Assembly (NCBI GenBank): GCA_030427835.1
Contig: JAUICN010000008.1
Location: 1-64,000, forward strand
From: Polyangia bacterium
GTDB taxonomy: Bacteria > Myxococcota_A > Polyangia > Polyangiales > JAUICN01
Direction: 5' to 3'
Length of the DNA stretch: 64,000 nt
The notes under the pieces are model-generated. The model saw nothing but the letters and a program-made list of their open reading frames with translations. It did not search any database and was not told the DNA's origin. This document shows positions 46,848 to 55,321 of this stretch, in pieces. The position numbers were made by a program, and so were the translations under genes. Position 1 is the stretch's first letter. Each line of letters starts with the position of its first letter.

Positions 46848-47966
46848 CTACGGGCTTCCCATGCGGCCCAGGTGAAGGATCCGCCCCCCCTTCATTTGAA
46901 CAGGGTTTACCTCCCGACCGATCACGATTCCCGGCTCGGGCGCCTGGTAACGACGCAACTCATCGCCAAAAACCGATCGCACCACCGCAATGTCTTCCCC
47001 CCCACGCACCGTGGCCCCCAGGGGCACCAGCACCTCAAGCAAGCCTCCCACATCCGTGTGGATCCAGGCGGACTGCCGACACAGAACCCCGGGTGGGGAG
47101 GAGGGCACGTGGCGACGCACCATTCCCATGGCCACCATCTGGCGCCACACCCCTTCAGCGCCCCGTCCCACGATCTCGGATTGATGCACCTGCGGGTTGC
47201 CGTACTCCACCGTAACGGAATGCACCCCGTTTTTCTCGGCCACCTGCCGCAGAATGGCTCCCGAAGTCCCCTCTCCAACGGAGCCCACACCCGCGGAGGG
47301 CCCCACACCCACAGAGGGCCCAAGGCTGTGAAGCACGATGTCCGCTCCCTGCCTATGCGCCATGGCCGCCGTCGTCGGGTTCGTCATGTCTGCCCGAACA
47401 TAAAACGTATTCTCTCGACCAAAGCTGGCGGTGTGCATGTCGATCAGAAAATCCACCTTAGAAACCACCCGCTCAAACAGAGAATGCACGTACTGCGCAC
47501 TCACGCTGCCAGAGGGCTTTCCTGGAAAACTTCGATTCAGGTCCTCTCCATCCAAAAAGCGCCGCTGGTGCCGCAGCACCGCCGGAACATTTGCCGCAGT
47601 CACCCCCACCAAGGTCCCGCGAAGGAAAGACACCTCCAGACCCTCAAACACCCGATGGATCACCGCCATCCCGTTCAGCTCATTGCCGTGGAGTGCGGCC
47701 ACCAATCCAAGTGTCGGCCCAGGGGTGGTACCGCGGGCCACCAAAACAGGCACCTCCACAGGCCGCCCAAGGCCATCCTCAGAGACCTTCACCCAAAGGC
47801 GGTGCACCCGCCCGGCGGCAAGCGAATCCAACTCCAACGACAACACGTGAACCGGTACGGCCCCAGGCACCTGACCAAGTCCAGGCCCAGCCCAACCGAG
47901 AGCAGCCCAGCCGACCGCAGCCACGACCGCACCACAACACCACATCCTTGTTCCCAATATCGACAT
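46848..47966 (-). CDS. Succinylglutamate desuccinylase/aspartoacylase-family zinc carboxypeptidase
   Basis: A 372-residue M14-type hydrolase with an N-terminal signal-like hydrophobic segment (about 8-27). The zinc-binding HGNE lies in AALHGNELNGM and the second His in FLIDMHTAS; the VEYGNPQ segment near 245 probably supplies the catalytic Glu. Family members deacylate amino acids or trim peptides. An exported peptidase is possible but the substrate is unknown. ATG 47966 is clear. It has no operon partners. Confidence 0.82.
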   Translation of the reverse strand: MSILGTRMWCCGAVVAAVGWAALGWAGPGLGQVPGAVPVHVLSLELDSLAAGRVHRLWVKVSEDGLGRPVEVPVLVARGTTPGPTLGLVAALHGNELNGMAVIHRVFEGLEVSFLRGTLVGVTAANVPAVLRHQRRFLDGEDLNRSFPGKPSGSVSAQYVHSLFERVVSKVDFLIDMHTASFGRENTFYVRADMTNPTTAAMAHRQGADIVLHSLGPSVGVGPSAGVGSVGEGTSGAILRQVAEKNGVHSVTVEYGNPQVHQSEIVGRGAEGVWRQMVAMGMVRRHVPSSPPGVLCRQSAWIHTDVGGLLEVLVPLGATVRGGEDIAVVRSVFGDELRRYQAPEPGIVIGREVNPVQMKGGRILHLGRMGSP

Positions 47967-48267
47967 CCCCCAGATGTACGCCCGCCTACCCCGCCATGTC
48001 CATGGGGACCCATAGGCACCGTACCCAGGAAAAATACTAGGTGAAGTACTTCAACCGGCACCCGGCAGTACAAGCCTCGGGCGGCGCTGCGATGTCACCG
48101 GCACAACCGCAGTGGCCGCCACCCTAACGAAAACTCTCAACATAAACATCGGCCGGCACACATCTTTGCGTTCTTCCAGTTCTTCTAATACGGAAAATTG
48201 CTTCCGGTTGAAATACAGGTTTGGTCATCGGCCCGGCACAGAACGTGCATTGAAGACAGCGCCCCCG
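47967..48267. other. Intergenic region
   Basis: These 301 bases lie between the divergent aspartoacylase-like gene and the pseudogene. They are presumably promoter DNA for both. I see no gene, repeat or terminator that I could support. Confidence 0.4.
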
Positions 48268-49517
48268 ATGCGTCAACCCCAATGGATCACACCCATAGCT
48301 TGTCTTTTCCTATTCTCCTGCGGCCTCGTGTCGCGCGCTGAGCCGAAATCGGCCGATGTTGCAGACAGAGTAAACGGTGCCGCGCCCGTCCATTCCATGC
48401 CCGTGCTGCACACATCCAAGGAACACGACCAGGCAAGAGCACTAAGCCACGAACCACTTCAGGGGGACGCCAACGCCGCCCGGCAGCGCTCCATGGCAGA
48501 GTGGATCGGCCGCAAACTCACAGCATGGATGGCACAGGCTGATCTTGACCGCAACGCCACCTGCGCCGCCCAGGACGGCACCCACACAAACTACACTGCT
48601 GGCGCCAATGGGTACGCCGAGTTTTGCAAGCACCCCCTCTCCAAAACCTGCAGCATCTACCGCCTGCAGGCCTTTCACGGATTTCCCACAGAAGCGAATA
48701 TTGGGCCCGCCCACGTCCAGACCCTTGTCAACGCTTACAAGCAAACCAAGGACCAAGTCCTGGACTACGTAGACGGCATCATCGCCAAATCCAGACACAT
48801 TGGGTACGAGCACAACCAGTTGGCCAATGGTGCACTCTTGCACCTTCGCGATGAATTATGGGCCGATTCCATCTGGGACTGGCGCATCGCCTCCAGCATG
48901 GGAGAGGCCCTCGCCTTGGCCGGGTGGGTCATTCCGTAAATCGTCGATGGCGAGCTCGTCTTCCATGTCATCCCCAATCCCGCGACGCTCCGCCTCTATT
49001 CCGGAATCCCCCTGGGCTCCCCCTCAAACTTGTACTGAAACACGCAATAGCCAGGTTGCTGAAACGAGCTCCGTGCTGAGCGCCATAGGTAACGGCACCT
49101 ACGCCAGTTTCGATGAGGCAATGAAAGCGGCAAACGATTTGCCATGGCACCTCCGAGGAGCCGACAAAACCACGTCCACCATCATCATGCGAGTCAGCGA
49201 AGAAGGGCATTGGATCATTCTTCGAAAGGAATCCATGTTGGGCGGCTCGGTATCACTGGTACAACGTGCCCAGGCGACCAACCGTCCAGGGTATCGCACG
49301 CATCGTCGAACACGGCACCGTACAACTCCAAGGCTCAAGCGTCGCCGTGGATCAACGGCTGGCAACCACATCACCCGCCTACCAGGTTTCAGGGGCGGGG
49401 TACATGGCAAAGCTCACAAAAACAGAGAAACGCATGGCGATTCGCGGCTACGTGGCCAGCGCAGAGCAGGGCAGAAGCCGCGCCCTCGACAGTGCCTCGG
49501 AACACTTGCCGTGCTAG
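48268..49517 (+). pseudogene. Broken lipoprotein gene
   Basis: A signal peptide with lipobox (LFLFSC) starts at ATG 48268. The frame is then interrupted by an in-frame TAA (48937-48939); coding-like sequence continues in the same frame (IVDGELVFHVIPNPATLRLY) to a TGA at 49036, then moves to a second frame (about 49022-49250, NSQVAETSSVLSAIGNG...) and a third (about 49255-49517, VQGIARIVEHGTVQL...). Together these give a plausible exported protein of about 415 residues of no known family. One nonsense and two frameshift lesions suggest decay; clustered assembly errors are the alternative. Confidence 0.65.
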
Positions 49518-49527
49518 GTTTCAGAAC

Positions 49528-49824
49528 GTGAACAAAGTTCTATTCGGCATCCTGTTTCTCGTTCCAATAGTCTGTTTCACTGTTTCCGTTCTTGCCGCCG
49601 CCATGTTCTGGGAAGAACCCGGATCCAACGATCTTGCACCCTTGATTGGATGGTTCACAGCCCTGCCCTTCATTGTGTTCTGCGCCTACAAGGCCATCCA
49701 CCACATGCGTAAAAAAGGGGACCCCATCACCATATTCATGTGGGTGTTCTTTTTGCCCCTGCTCGGCCCCGCATTTGGATTTGGTTACTGCTTGGTCGCC
49801 CTGAAGCCCATCTCTTACATGTAA
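49528..49824 (+). CDS. Small three-helix membrane protein
   Basis: A 98-residue membrane protein with about three hydrophobic segments (near 4-26, 40-56, 70-94) and a basic loop (HHMRKKGDP). GTG 49528 has TAGG 9 nt upstream. No family is recognised. The stop is directly followed by the ATG of the Lgt-like gene, so it heads a three-gene operon with Lgt-like and Tes-like proteins and may be a membrane partner of them. Confidence 0.65.
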   Translation: MNKVLFGILFLVPIVCFTVSVLAAAMFWEEPGSNDLAPLIGWFTALPFIVFCAYKAIHHMRKKGDPITIFMWVFFLPLLGPAFGFGYCLVALKPISYM

Positions 49825-50517
49825 ATGCATTCTCTCTTTGAACTCGCAGGTGTGGCGTGTGCCTTCGGCGTCACGTGGTTTGTGCGGCGCAACCTCCATC
49901 CGCCAAAGACATCGTTTCGTACGACCCCTCTTTGGACCTCTGCAACTGTGGCCGGGTCCATTCTCGGCGGCTTTCTTTTCGGCAGCCTCAATGCACACCT
50001 GTCCAGTCACCCAGGGGCGATTGCCCGCAGCATTCTCGGGGCATTGGTCGGTGCCATCGTCGTCGTTGAAACAGTCAAACATCGAAACGGGGTCAAGGAA
50101 TCCACGGGCGCCGTACTTGTGCCTGGCCTAACGATAGCCATCATAGTCGGGAGGCTCGGCTGCTTTGTGGACGGGCTTCGTGACTTTACCTACGGCACCG
50201 CCACCACCCTACCCTGGGCCGTGGACTTTGGAGACGGCATACTGAGACACCCCGTACAGCTCTATGAAGCAAGTTGCATGGCAGCATTTCTGGCAGTTAC
50301 CGCACTGGGCCTATGGATACGGCCACAGCAGTGGCTCAGGAATGGGTTTTACCTATTCACCCTCGCCTACGGCACGCAACGCTTCCTCTGGGAGTTTCTC
50401 AAACCCTACGAAAGGATCGCAGGCCCACTCAATCTCTTCCACCTGCTCTGCCTTGCCCTCATCGCCTACGCCATCCACATGTTGATCCGTCAACGACATC
50501 AAGGAACGCACCCATGA
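49825..50517 (+). CDS. Prolipoprotein diacylglyceryl transferase (Lgt)-like membrane protein
   Basis: A 230-residue integral membrane protein with the Lgt layout. GRLGCFVDGL (109-118) corresponds to the GRxGNF(I/V)N signature, YGTATTLPWAVDF and HPVQLYEA (142-149) follow in the family order, and YGTQRFLWEF (R186) matches the late essential Arg region. True Lgt has a His-Gly-Gly loop, which is not evident here (RSILGALVGA instead). The protein is also short, so it is probably a paralogue with an altered acceptor, not housekeeping Lgt. The radical SAM gene overlaps its stop (ATGA). Confidence 0.75.
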   Translation: MHSLFELAGVACAFGVTWFVRRNLHPPKTSFRTTPLWTSATVAGSILGGFLFGSLNAHLSSHPGAIARSILGALVGAIVVVETVKHRNGVKESTGAVLVPGLTIAIIVGRLGCFVDGLRDFTYGTATTLPWAVDFGDGILRHPVQLYEASCMAAFLAVTALGLWIRPQQWLRNGFYLFTLAYGTQRFLWEFLKPYERIAGPLNLFHLLCLALIAYAIHMLIRQRHQGTHP

Positions 50518-52031
50518 GCTCCGCAGACCCAAACTACACTGACGCAAACTACAAAGAGGAAAGGCGCAATAAACGACCTTATCTCTTTTACTCCGCCACC
50601 CGCGCGCTCTGCTCCAAATGCCTACTGGTTTGCGATGCAAAGGAGCTAGTCGAAGACGGCAAAGTCTACCTATGGAAACGGTGCCTGCAACACGGTCCAG
50701 AGCGCGTACTTCTCTCGGATGACGTGGACTACTTCAAACTCTGCCGCGAGGTGTACCTCAAGCCTCCCGAACAGGTGGAGCAGTACAATACTGGGGTCAA
50801 GTACGGCTGCCCCTACGACTGCGGCATCTGCCCCGACCACGAACAACACGGGTGCGTCAGCCTCGTGGAAGTAACCGACCACTGCAACCTCCGTTGCCCC
50901 ACCTGCTTCGCGTCAAGCGGGCCAGAACGCCAGACCGTCCGTTCCATGGAGCAAATCGAAGCCATGCTCGACCGCGTCGTCGCCAACGAGGGCACCGCAG
51001 AGGTCGTGCAAATATCGGGAGGCGAACCCACCACGCACCCCCAGTTTTTCGACATCCTGGACGCATGCAGGCAACGCCCCATCAAACACCTCATGGTCAA
51101 CACCAACGGCCTACGGATCGCCAGGGAACAGGGCTTCGCCGAACGGCTCGCCCAGTACCAACCCGGGTTTGAGATCTACCTGCAGTTCGATGGCCTCACG
51201 GACGAAATCACCCAGGACCTCCGTGGGGCAGACCTCACGGAGATCAAATACAAGGCCATCGAACGGCTCAACGAGGTGGGCCTCTCCACCACGCTTGTGG
51301 CCACGCTCAAGCGTGACGTCAACGACCACGCCATCGGGCAAATCATTGAGTTCGCGGCCAAACAACCCGCCGTGCGCGGCGTCACGCTGCAACCCATCCA
51401 CGACTCCGGGCGCAATGAGGACTTCAACCCCGATGCCAACCGCTTCCCCCTATCTGAAGTCCGGCGCCGGCTTGTGGAACAATTCCCCACGTTCACAGCC
51501 GCCGACGTGCTTCCCGTGCCTTGCAACCCAGACTCCATTGCCATGGCCTATGCACTACGCGGAGAGGGCGACGAGCACAGCACACTGACACCCCTGACCC
51601 GCTATATTCCCCCCGAAGTACTTCTCGACGCAGGCGGAAATACCATCGTGTACGAGGGGGACAAACCCCTGCTGGGCGCCGCCATGAAGCAGATTTTTGA
51701 AACCTTCTCCACAAGCCACGGCCCCGAAGGCGCTGGCAACGCCCTGCGCGACCTGCTCTGCTGCCTACCCCAGGTAGAGGCCATGCCCAACCTCGGCTAC
51801 GAGCGCGTCTTTCGAATCATCATCATGGCGTTCCTGGACAAACACACCCTCGACCTTCGTTCCGTCCGAAAAAGCTGCGTGCACGTCCCTTCCCGGGACG
51901 GATCAAAAATGATCCCGCTCGACACCTACAACATCTTCTACCGCGACGAACCCGAACGACAACACCTACAACAACTCCGCCAAATCACCACAACCGGTCT
52001 TCGCAAAACCCAGACTTACGGAGCCGTGTAA
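50514..52031 (+). CDS. Tetraether lipid synthase (Tes)-like radical SAM protein
   Basis: A 505-residue radical SAM enzyme. The radical cluster motif is C124-x3-C128-x2-C131 (HCNLRCPTC). Extra cysteine sets precede it: C33/C36/C40/C57 and C99/C103/C106/C114 (CPYDCGICPDH). The C-terminal part has a lone Cys in KSCVHVPSRDGSKMIPLDTYN. This cysteine plan and the CPYDCGxCP...H linker are those of the MJ0619/Tes family, which joins lipid chains through unactivated carbons in archaea; bacterial homologues are tied to membrane-spanning lipids. ATG 50514 overlaps the Lgt-like stop and follows AAGGA. The substrate here is inferred, not shown. Confidence 0.83.
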   Translation: MSSADPNYTDANYKEERRNKRPYLFYSATRALCSKCLLVCDAKELVEDGKVYLWKRCLQHGPERVLLSDDVDYFKLCREVYLKPPEQVEQYNTGVKYGCPYDCGICPDHEQHGCVSLVEVTDHCNLRCPTCFASSGPERQTVRSMEQIEAMLDRVVANEGTAEVVQISGGEPTTHPQFFDILDACRQRPIKHLMVNTNGLRIAREQGFAERLAQYQPGFEIYLQFDGLTDEITQDLRGADLTEIKYKAIERLNEVGLSTTLVATLKRDVNDHAIGQIIEFAAKQPAVRGVTLQPIHDSGRNEDFNPDANRFPLSEVRRRLVEQFPTFTAADVLPVPCNPDSIAMAYALRGEGDEHSTLTPLTRYIPPEVLLDAGGNTIVYEGDKPLLGAAMKQIFETFSTSHGPEGAGNALRDLLCCLPQVEAMPNLGYERVFRIIIMAFLDKHTLDLRSVRKSCVHVPSRDGSKMIPLDTYNIFYRDEPERQHLQQLRQITTTGLRKTQTYGAV

Positions 52032-52399
52032 TCCACCACGTGGCTCTTCTCCACCACGGTCTTGAGGTGGGCCACCACTTCCTGGTGTTTGGGGTGGGTG
52101 CGGTAGGCGTCCAGGTCTTCCATGGAGGCAAAGCGGGTGAGCAGTGTCATGTCGAAGGCCCGGTCAGAGGGCACCTGGTTGATACCCACCTCCAACGCTT
52201 TCAGGGTGGGCACCACACCCATCAGTCCACGAAGTTTCTCGGCTGCGGTCCCTAGGTTTTCCGCAGTGGGATCCTTGAACTTAAATAACACAACGTGTGT
52301 AACCACAGCGCTTCCTTTCGTACTCGACCCACAACCCACAACGCCGAACAGAATCGCCAGCGCCACAGCCACTCGCCACCGCCGAAACGGACAGCCCAC
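52016..52399 (-). CDS. Dabb-domain lipoprotein
   Basis: A 127-residue protein with a lipobox (FGVVGC, Cys about 23) and a stress-responsive alpha/beta-barrel (Dabb) domain: THVVLFKFKDPT, NQVPSDRAFDMTLLTRFAS and YRTHPKHQEVVAHL. Such domains are dimeric and often bind small ligands; the function is unknown. GTG 52399 shares one base with the stop of the upstream lipoprotein (TAGTG), so the two are coupled. Its 3' end overlaps the convergent Tes-like gene by 16 nt. Confidence 0.85.
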   Translation of the reverse strand: MGCPFRRWRVAVALAILFGVVGCGSSTKGSAVVTHVVLFKFKDPTAENLGTAAEKLRGLMGVVPTLKALEVGINQVPSDRAFDMTLLTRFASMEDLDAYRTHPKHQEVVAHLKTVVEKSHVVDYTAP

Positions 52400-53574
52400 T
52401 AGAGATTCTTCAAACGGCCTTCACAGTCCACCACACGGGGGCCACCGCCGTCCTTGGGGATCCTAGAAACATTCAACCGAAACAGGGTGAACTTACTGTA
52501 CCCCGGGGCCACAAAGGGATCCCTTGCCTGGCCCGCACGGGTGCCACCAGCCTTGTAAATCATCCAACGGGGGTGCACACCCATGGGGCCCTGCCGGCAG
52601 GCCTCGGGGAACACATTGCCCGGAGCCTCAGGAGGCGCGCCCCCCACCACCCGGGTGCGGTTGCCCACGTTGGGCTCTCCCACGGCCACGCAGTTTCCGT
52701 CCGCGCTTGAAGCGCACTCCCCTACCCAGCCCTTGCTGTCGGTGTTGCCTTCTGCGCCTAGGTTGCATTGGCCAATCAGTTCATTGAGGCGCACATCGTT
52801 GGCGGCGCCCAGGTTCACGCCAGTCGCACATGCCTCCCAGGCCTTGTCCCCGGAGTACACAGGCGTACTACCATTGCGGGCCACACGAAACAGGGCCCCC
52901 TGGGAGGTGCTCAGGTCCGCTTCCATCCCAGCAAACAGGTACTGGGCACCTGCGAGGGAAGACGCATCGATCCTGTAGTGTTCCACACTGCCACAGCCAA
53001 AGATCTCTGCCGCCGTACGATTGGTGACCCAATCGGTGCGACCCGTCACGCCCTCAAGCCCGTAGAGCCCCACCACCCCGCTGTTGTCAAACGTGGAAAC
53101 CACATGAATGTCGGAATCCAAAAGCGGCACGGCCATGCCTTCGCCCGCCGCAAGCTGGCCATCCACCTGGGTGTAGTGGCATCGAGTGATGGGAACCACA
53201 GGAGAAGGAGTGGGGCCCGACCCAGGCATGCTGCCCGTCCCAGAGGAACCCGTGCTGGACGTGCCCGTGTTTGCGGTGTCCGAACCAGGTTGCTGCACCA
53301 CAATCGTCTGGGACGACGGCCCCTGATTCATTTGGGAGGCTCCTGAACCCTGGGAACCCGAGGACTGGGAACCCGAAGACTGGGAACCGGCCGAACCCGA
53401 TGCACTGCCCGAAGCGTGGGCAGACGCGTGACCACTGGCCCCGCAGCGCACCGTGCAGCCGGCCAGCGTCAAGCCCGACAACATCACGCCCGGCAACAAC
53501 ACACCACAGAGCAGGAGCCCTGTGGAAACCACCGGACGCCGCACAGAAGAATCAGACCCGAGAAACATATTCAT
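52399..53574 (-). CDS. Exported lipoprotein with Ser/Gly-rich linker
   Basis: A 391-residue protein with lipobox (TLAGC, Cys about 40), then a low-complexity Ser/Gly/Ala/Thr region with SQSSGSQSSGSQ repeats, then a folded domain with several Cys (ITRCHYTQVDG, AEIFGCGSVEHYR, VVDCEGRL). No family is recognised. The start ATG 53574 is chosen by the signal peptide; an upstream in-frame extension exists. It is directly followed by the Dabb lipoprotein with a one-base overlap and lies 71 nt downstream of htrA, possibly in the same transcript. Confidence 0.72.
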   Translation of the reverse strand: MNMFLGSDSSVRRPVVSTGLLLCGVLLPGVMLSGLTLAGCTVRCGASGHASAHASGSASGSAGSQSSGSQSSGSQGSGASQMNQGPSSQTIVVQQPGSDTANTGTSSTGSSGTGSMPGSGPTPSPVVPITRCHYTQVDGQLAAGEGMAVPLLDSDIHVVSTFDNSGVVGLYGLEGVTGRTDWVTNRTAAEIFGCGSVEHYRIDASSLAGAQYLFAGMEADLSTSQGALFRVARNGSTPVYSGDKAWEACATGVNLGAANDVRLNELIGQCNLGAEGNTDSKGWVGECASSADGNCVAVGEPNVGNRTRVVGGAPPEAPGNVFPEACRQGPMGVHPRWMIYKAGGTRAGQARDPFVAPGYSKFTLFRLNVSRIPKDGGGPRVVDCEGRLKNL

Positions 53575-53645
53575 GGGCCGTATTTGGCACGCGGCTCCAT
53601 CCCCATCAAGGCCCTTCCAAAGCACGGTTAGGTGAAGCAAAGTAT

Positions 53646-55127
53646 TTACGGTCGAAGCACCACGTACCTGAAACCGTTTCGGGTTTGAACGCGCAGAAGC
53701 GCAGAGCCACCCGCAAGGGCCTGTCGTACCTGGGCCACGCTGCGCGCAGGGCGATGGTCCACCCCCACAATCACATGCCCAGGCTCCAGCCCAGCCCGGG
53801 CCGCCACGCTCCCCGCCTCCACACGACGCACCAGAACCCCCGTGGCTCCTTCCATGCCCAATCGCCGTGCTTGCTCCTCGGAAAGGGGTTCCAACTGCAG
53901 CCCCATGCTGTCGGCCCCAGGACGACTAGGGGCTCCAGAAGTTCCACCGCGCACATCCTGCGGGCGCTCTACCGCCTCCATGGTCGATGTTCGGTAGCGA
54001 CCGTTGCGCCACACACGAAGGCGCACCCGTTGCCCCACCGATTTCTTGAGGATCTCCCGAAGCAAATCCCGGCCCTCCCCCACCTGCGCCCCATCCACAC
54101 GCACCACCACGTCTCCTGGTTGCACACCCGCCTTTTGTGCAGGCCCGTCTGGCACCACCTCGCTCACAAGCGCGCCCTGACTTGGCGCAGGTTTCGGCCC
54201 CGCACCCGTGCCGTTCCCAAGCGCCCCCGCGAGCTCCGGTGTCAACTCCTGAAAGGCCACACCGATCCAGGGTCGCCGCACCTGGCCACCCTCCATGATT
54301 TGCGCACTGACCCGTTTCGCTAGGGACGAGGGCACCGCAAACCCAATGCCCGTACCGCGGCCAATGATCATGGTGTTGATGCCCACTACCTGACCGCGCA
54401 GGTTCACAAGAGGCCCGCCCGAGTTGCCCGGGTTGATGCTCGCGTCGGTCTGAATGTAGTCTTCAATCTCGTTCGCACCCAATCCACCACGGCCCACCGC
54501 ACTCACCACGCCCGTGGTCACTGTGTAGTCGAGGCCAAAGGGTGAACCGATGGCCACCGCCCACTGCCCGGGCCGTACCCCATCCGAGTCCGCCAACTCA
54601 AGCGCAGGCAACCCCTGGGCCTCCACCCGAATCACGGCAAGGTCCGTGGCCGGGTCCTTGCCCACCAACTGCGCTTCAAACACACGACCGTCCTTAAGCC
54701 GAACATCCATGCGCACGGCATCCTTCACCACATGGTGATTGGTAAGAATGTAACCGTCCTCACGGAGGATGATGCCCGAGCCCGCACCCTGCACTGGCGG
54801 GGGTTGCCCTCCCTGCTGTTGGGGACCAAAGGGCACGGCAAAGGGCCGACCAAAGAAAAACATCCCCGGCCCCTGGGCCCCAGACGGAGCAGCAGCCTGC
54901 GCCTGCACACGGATATTCACCACCGCGGGCGACACGGCCTCCGCCACTGCCACAAACGCATCTCCCAGCTGCTCGGCCGCCGCAATGGCCGCTGCGGCCC
55001 TTGGCTCCTTCAATGCAGGGTGCCCGCCCTCCGGCGGCGGCCCCGCAAGCAGCTTCGCCGGAACGGCCACCAACACGAGTGCCGCAAGCAATAGGCCCAG
55101 TGAAAAACCCGTTCGTTTCATACCCAT
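53646..55127 (-). CDS. htrA: HtrA/DegP-type periplasmic serine protease
   Basis: A 493-residue quality-control protease with an N-terminal signal segment, a trypsin-like domain with catalytic H132 (ILTNHHVV), D162 (DPATDLAVI) and S236 (INPGNSGGPL), and two PDZ domains (about 290-385 and 400-490). A Pro/Gly/Gln-rich loop (FFGRPFAVPFGPQQQGGQPPP) sits in the LA-loop position. It starts at ATG 55127 (ATG 55121 alternative). Its promoter region carries the TCTGC/GCAGA dyad also found upstream of the mrfA-like gene. Confidence 0.94.
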   Translation of the reverse strand: MGMKRTGFSLGLLLAALVLVAVPAKLLAGPPPEGGHPALKEPRAAAAIAAAEQLGDAFVAVAEAVSPAVVNIRVQAQAAAPSGAQGPGMFFFGRPFAVPFGPQQQGGQPPPVQGAGSGIILREDGYILTNHHVVKDAVRMDVRLKDGRVFEAQLVGKDPATDLAVIRVEAQGLPALELADSDGVRPGQWAVAIGSPFGLDYTVTTGVVSAVGRGGLGANEIEDYIQTDASINPGNSGGPLVNLRGQVVGINTMIIGRGTGIGFAVPSSLAKRVSAQIMEGGQVRRPWIGVAFQELTPELAGALGNGTGAGPKPAPSQGALVSEVVPDGPAQKAGVQPGDVVVRVDGAQVGEGRDLLREILKKSVGQRVRLRVWRNGRYRTSTMEAVERPQDVRGGTSGAPSRPGADSMGLQLEPLSEEQARRLGMEGATGVLVRRVEAGSVAARAGLEPGHVIVGVDHRPARSVAQVRQALAGGSALLRVQTRNGFRYVVLRP

Positions 55128-55199
55128 GACCACGCAACATCCCACACCCTCAGTTCATTCCAACCCTCAGTTCATTCCAACCTTGGGCGAATCACCCTG

Positions 55200-55231
55200 T
55201 CTGCAGAAATACCATTCTGCCGCGCAGATAT
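55200..55231 (-). promoter_or_regulatory. Candidate operator: TCTGC/GCAGA dyad upstream of htrA
   Basis: The core ATTCTGCCGCGCAGATA (55214-55230) is the same 17-mer as at 28733-28749. A TCTGCAGA half-site pair lies just before it. The core is 87 nt upstream of ATG 55127 and 92 nt upstream of hisC on the other strand, so either or both could be regulated. Confidence 0.55.
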
Positions 55232-55321
55232 TTTCATGTGGAATTTATTTTTCTGCCGGGTGTTTTTTAAGCATAATCTACACCTGGATTCCAAGCGCCT
55301 TGCACATCACACTGGGCACCC

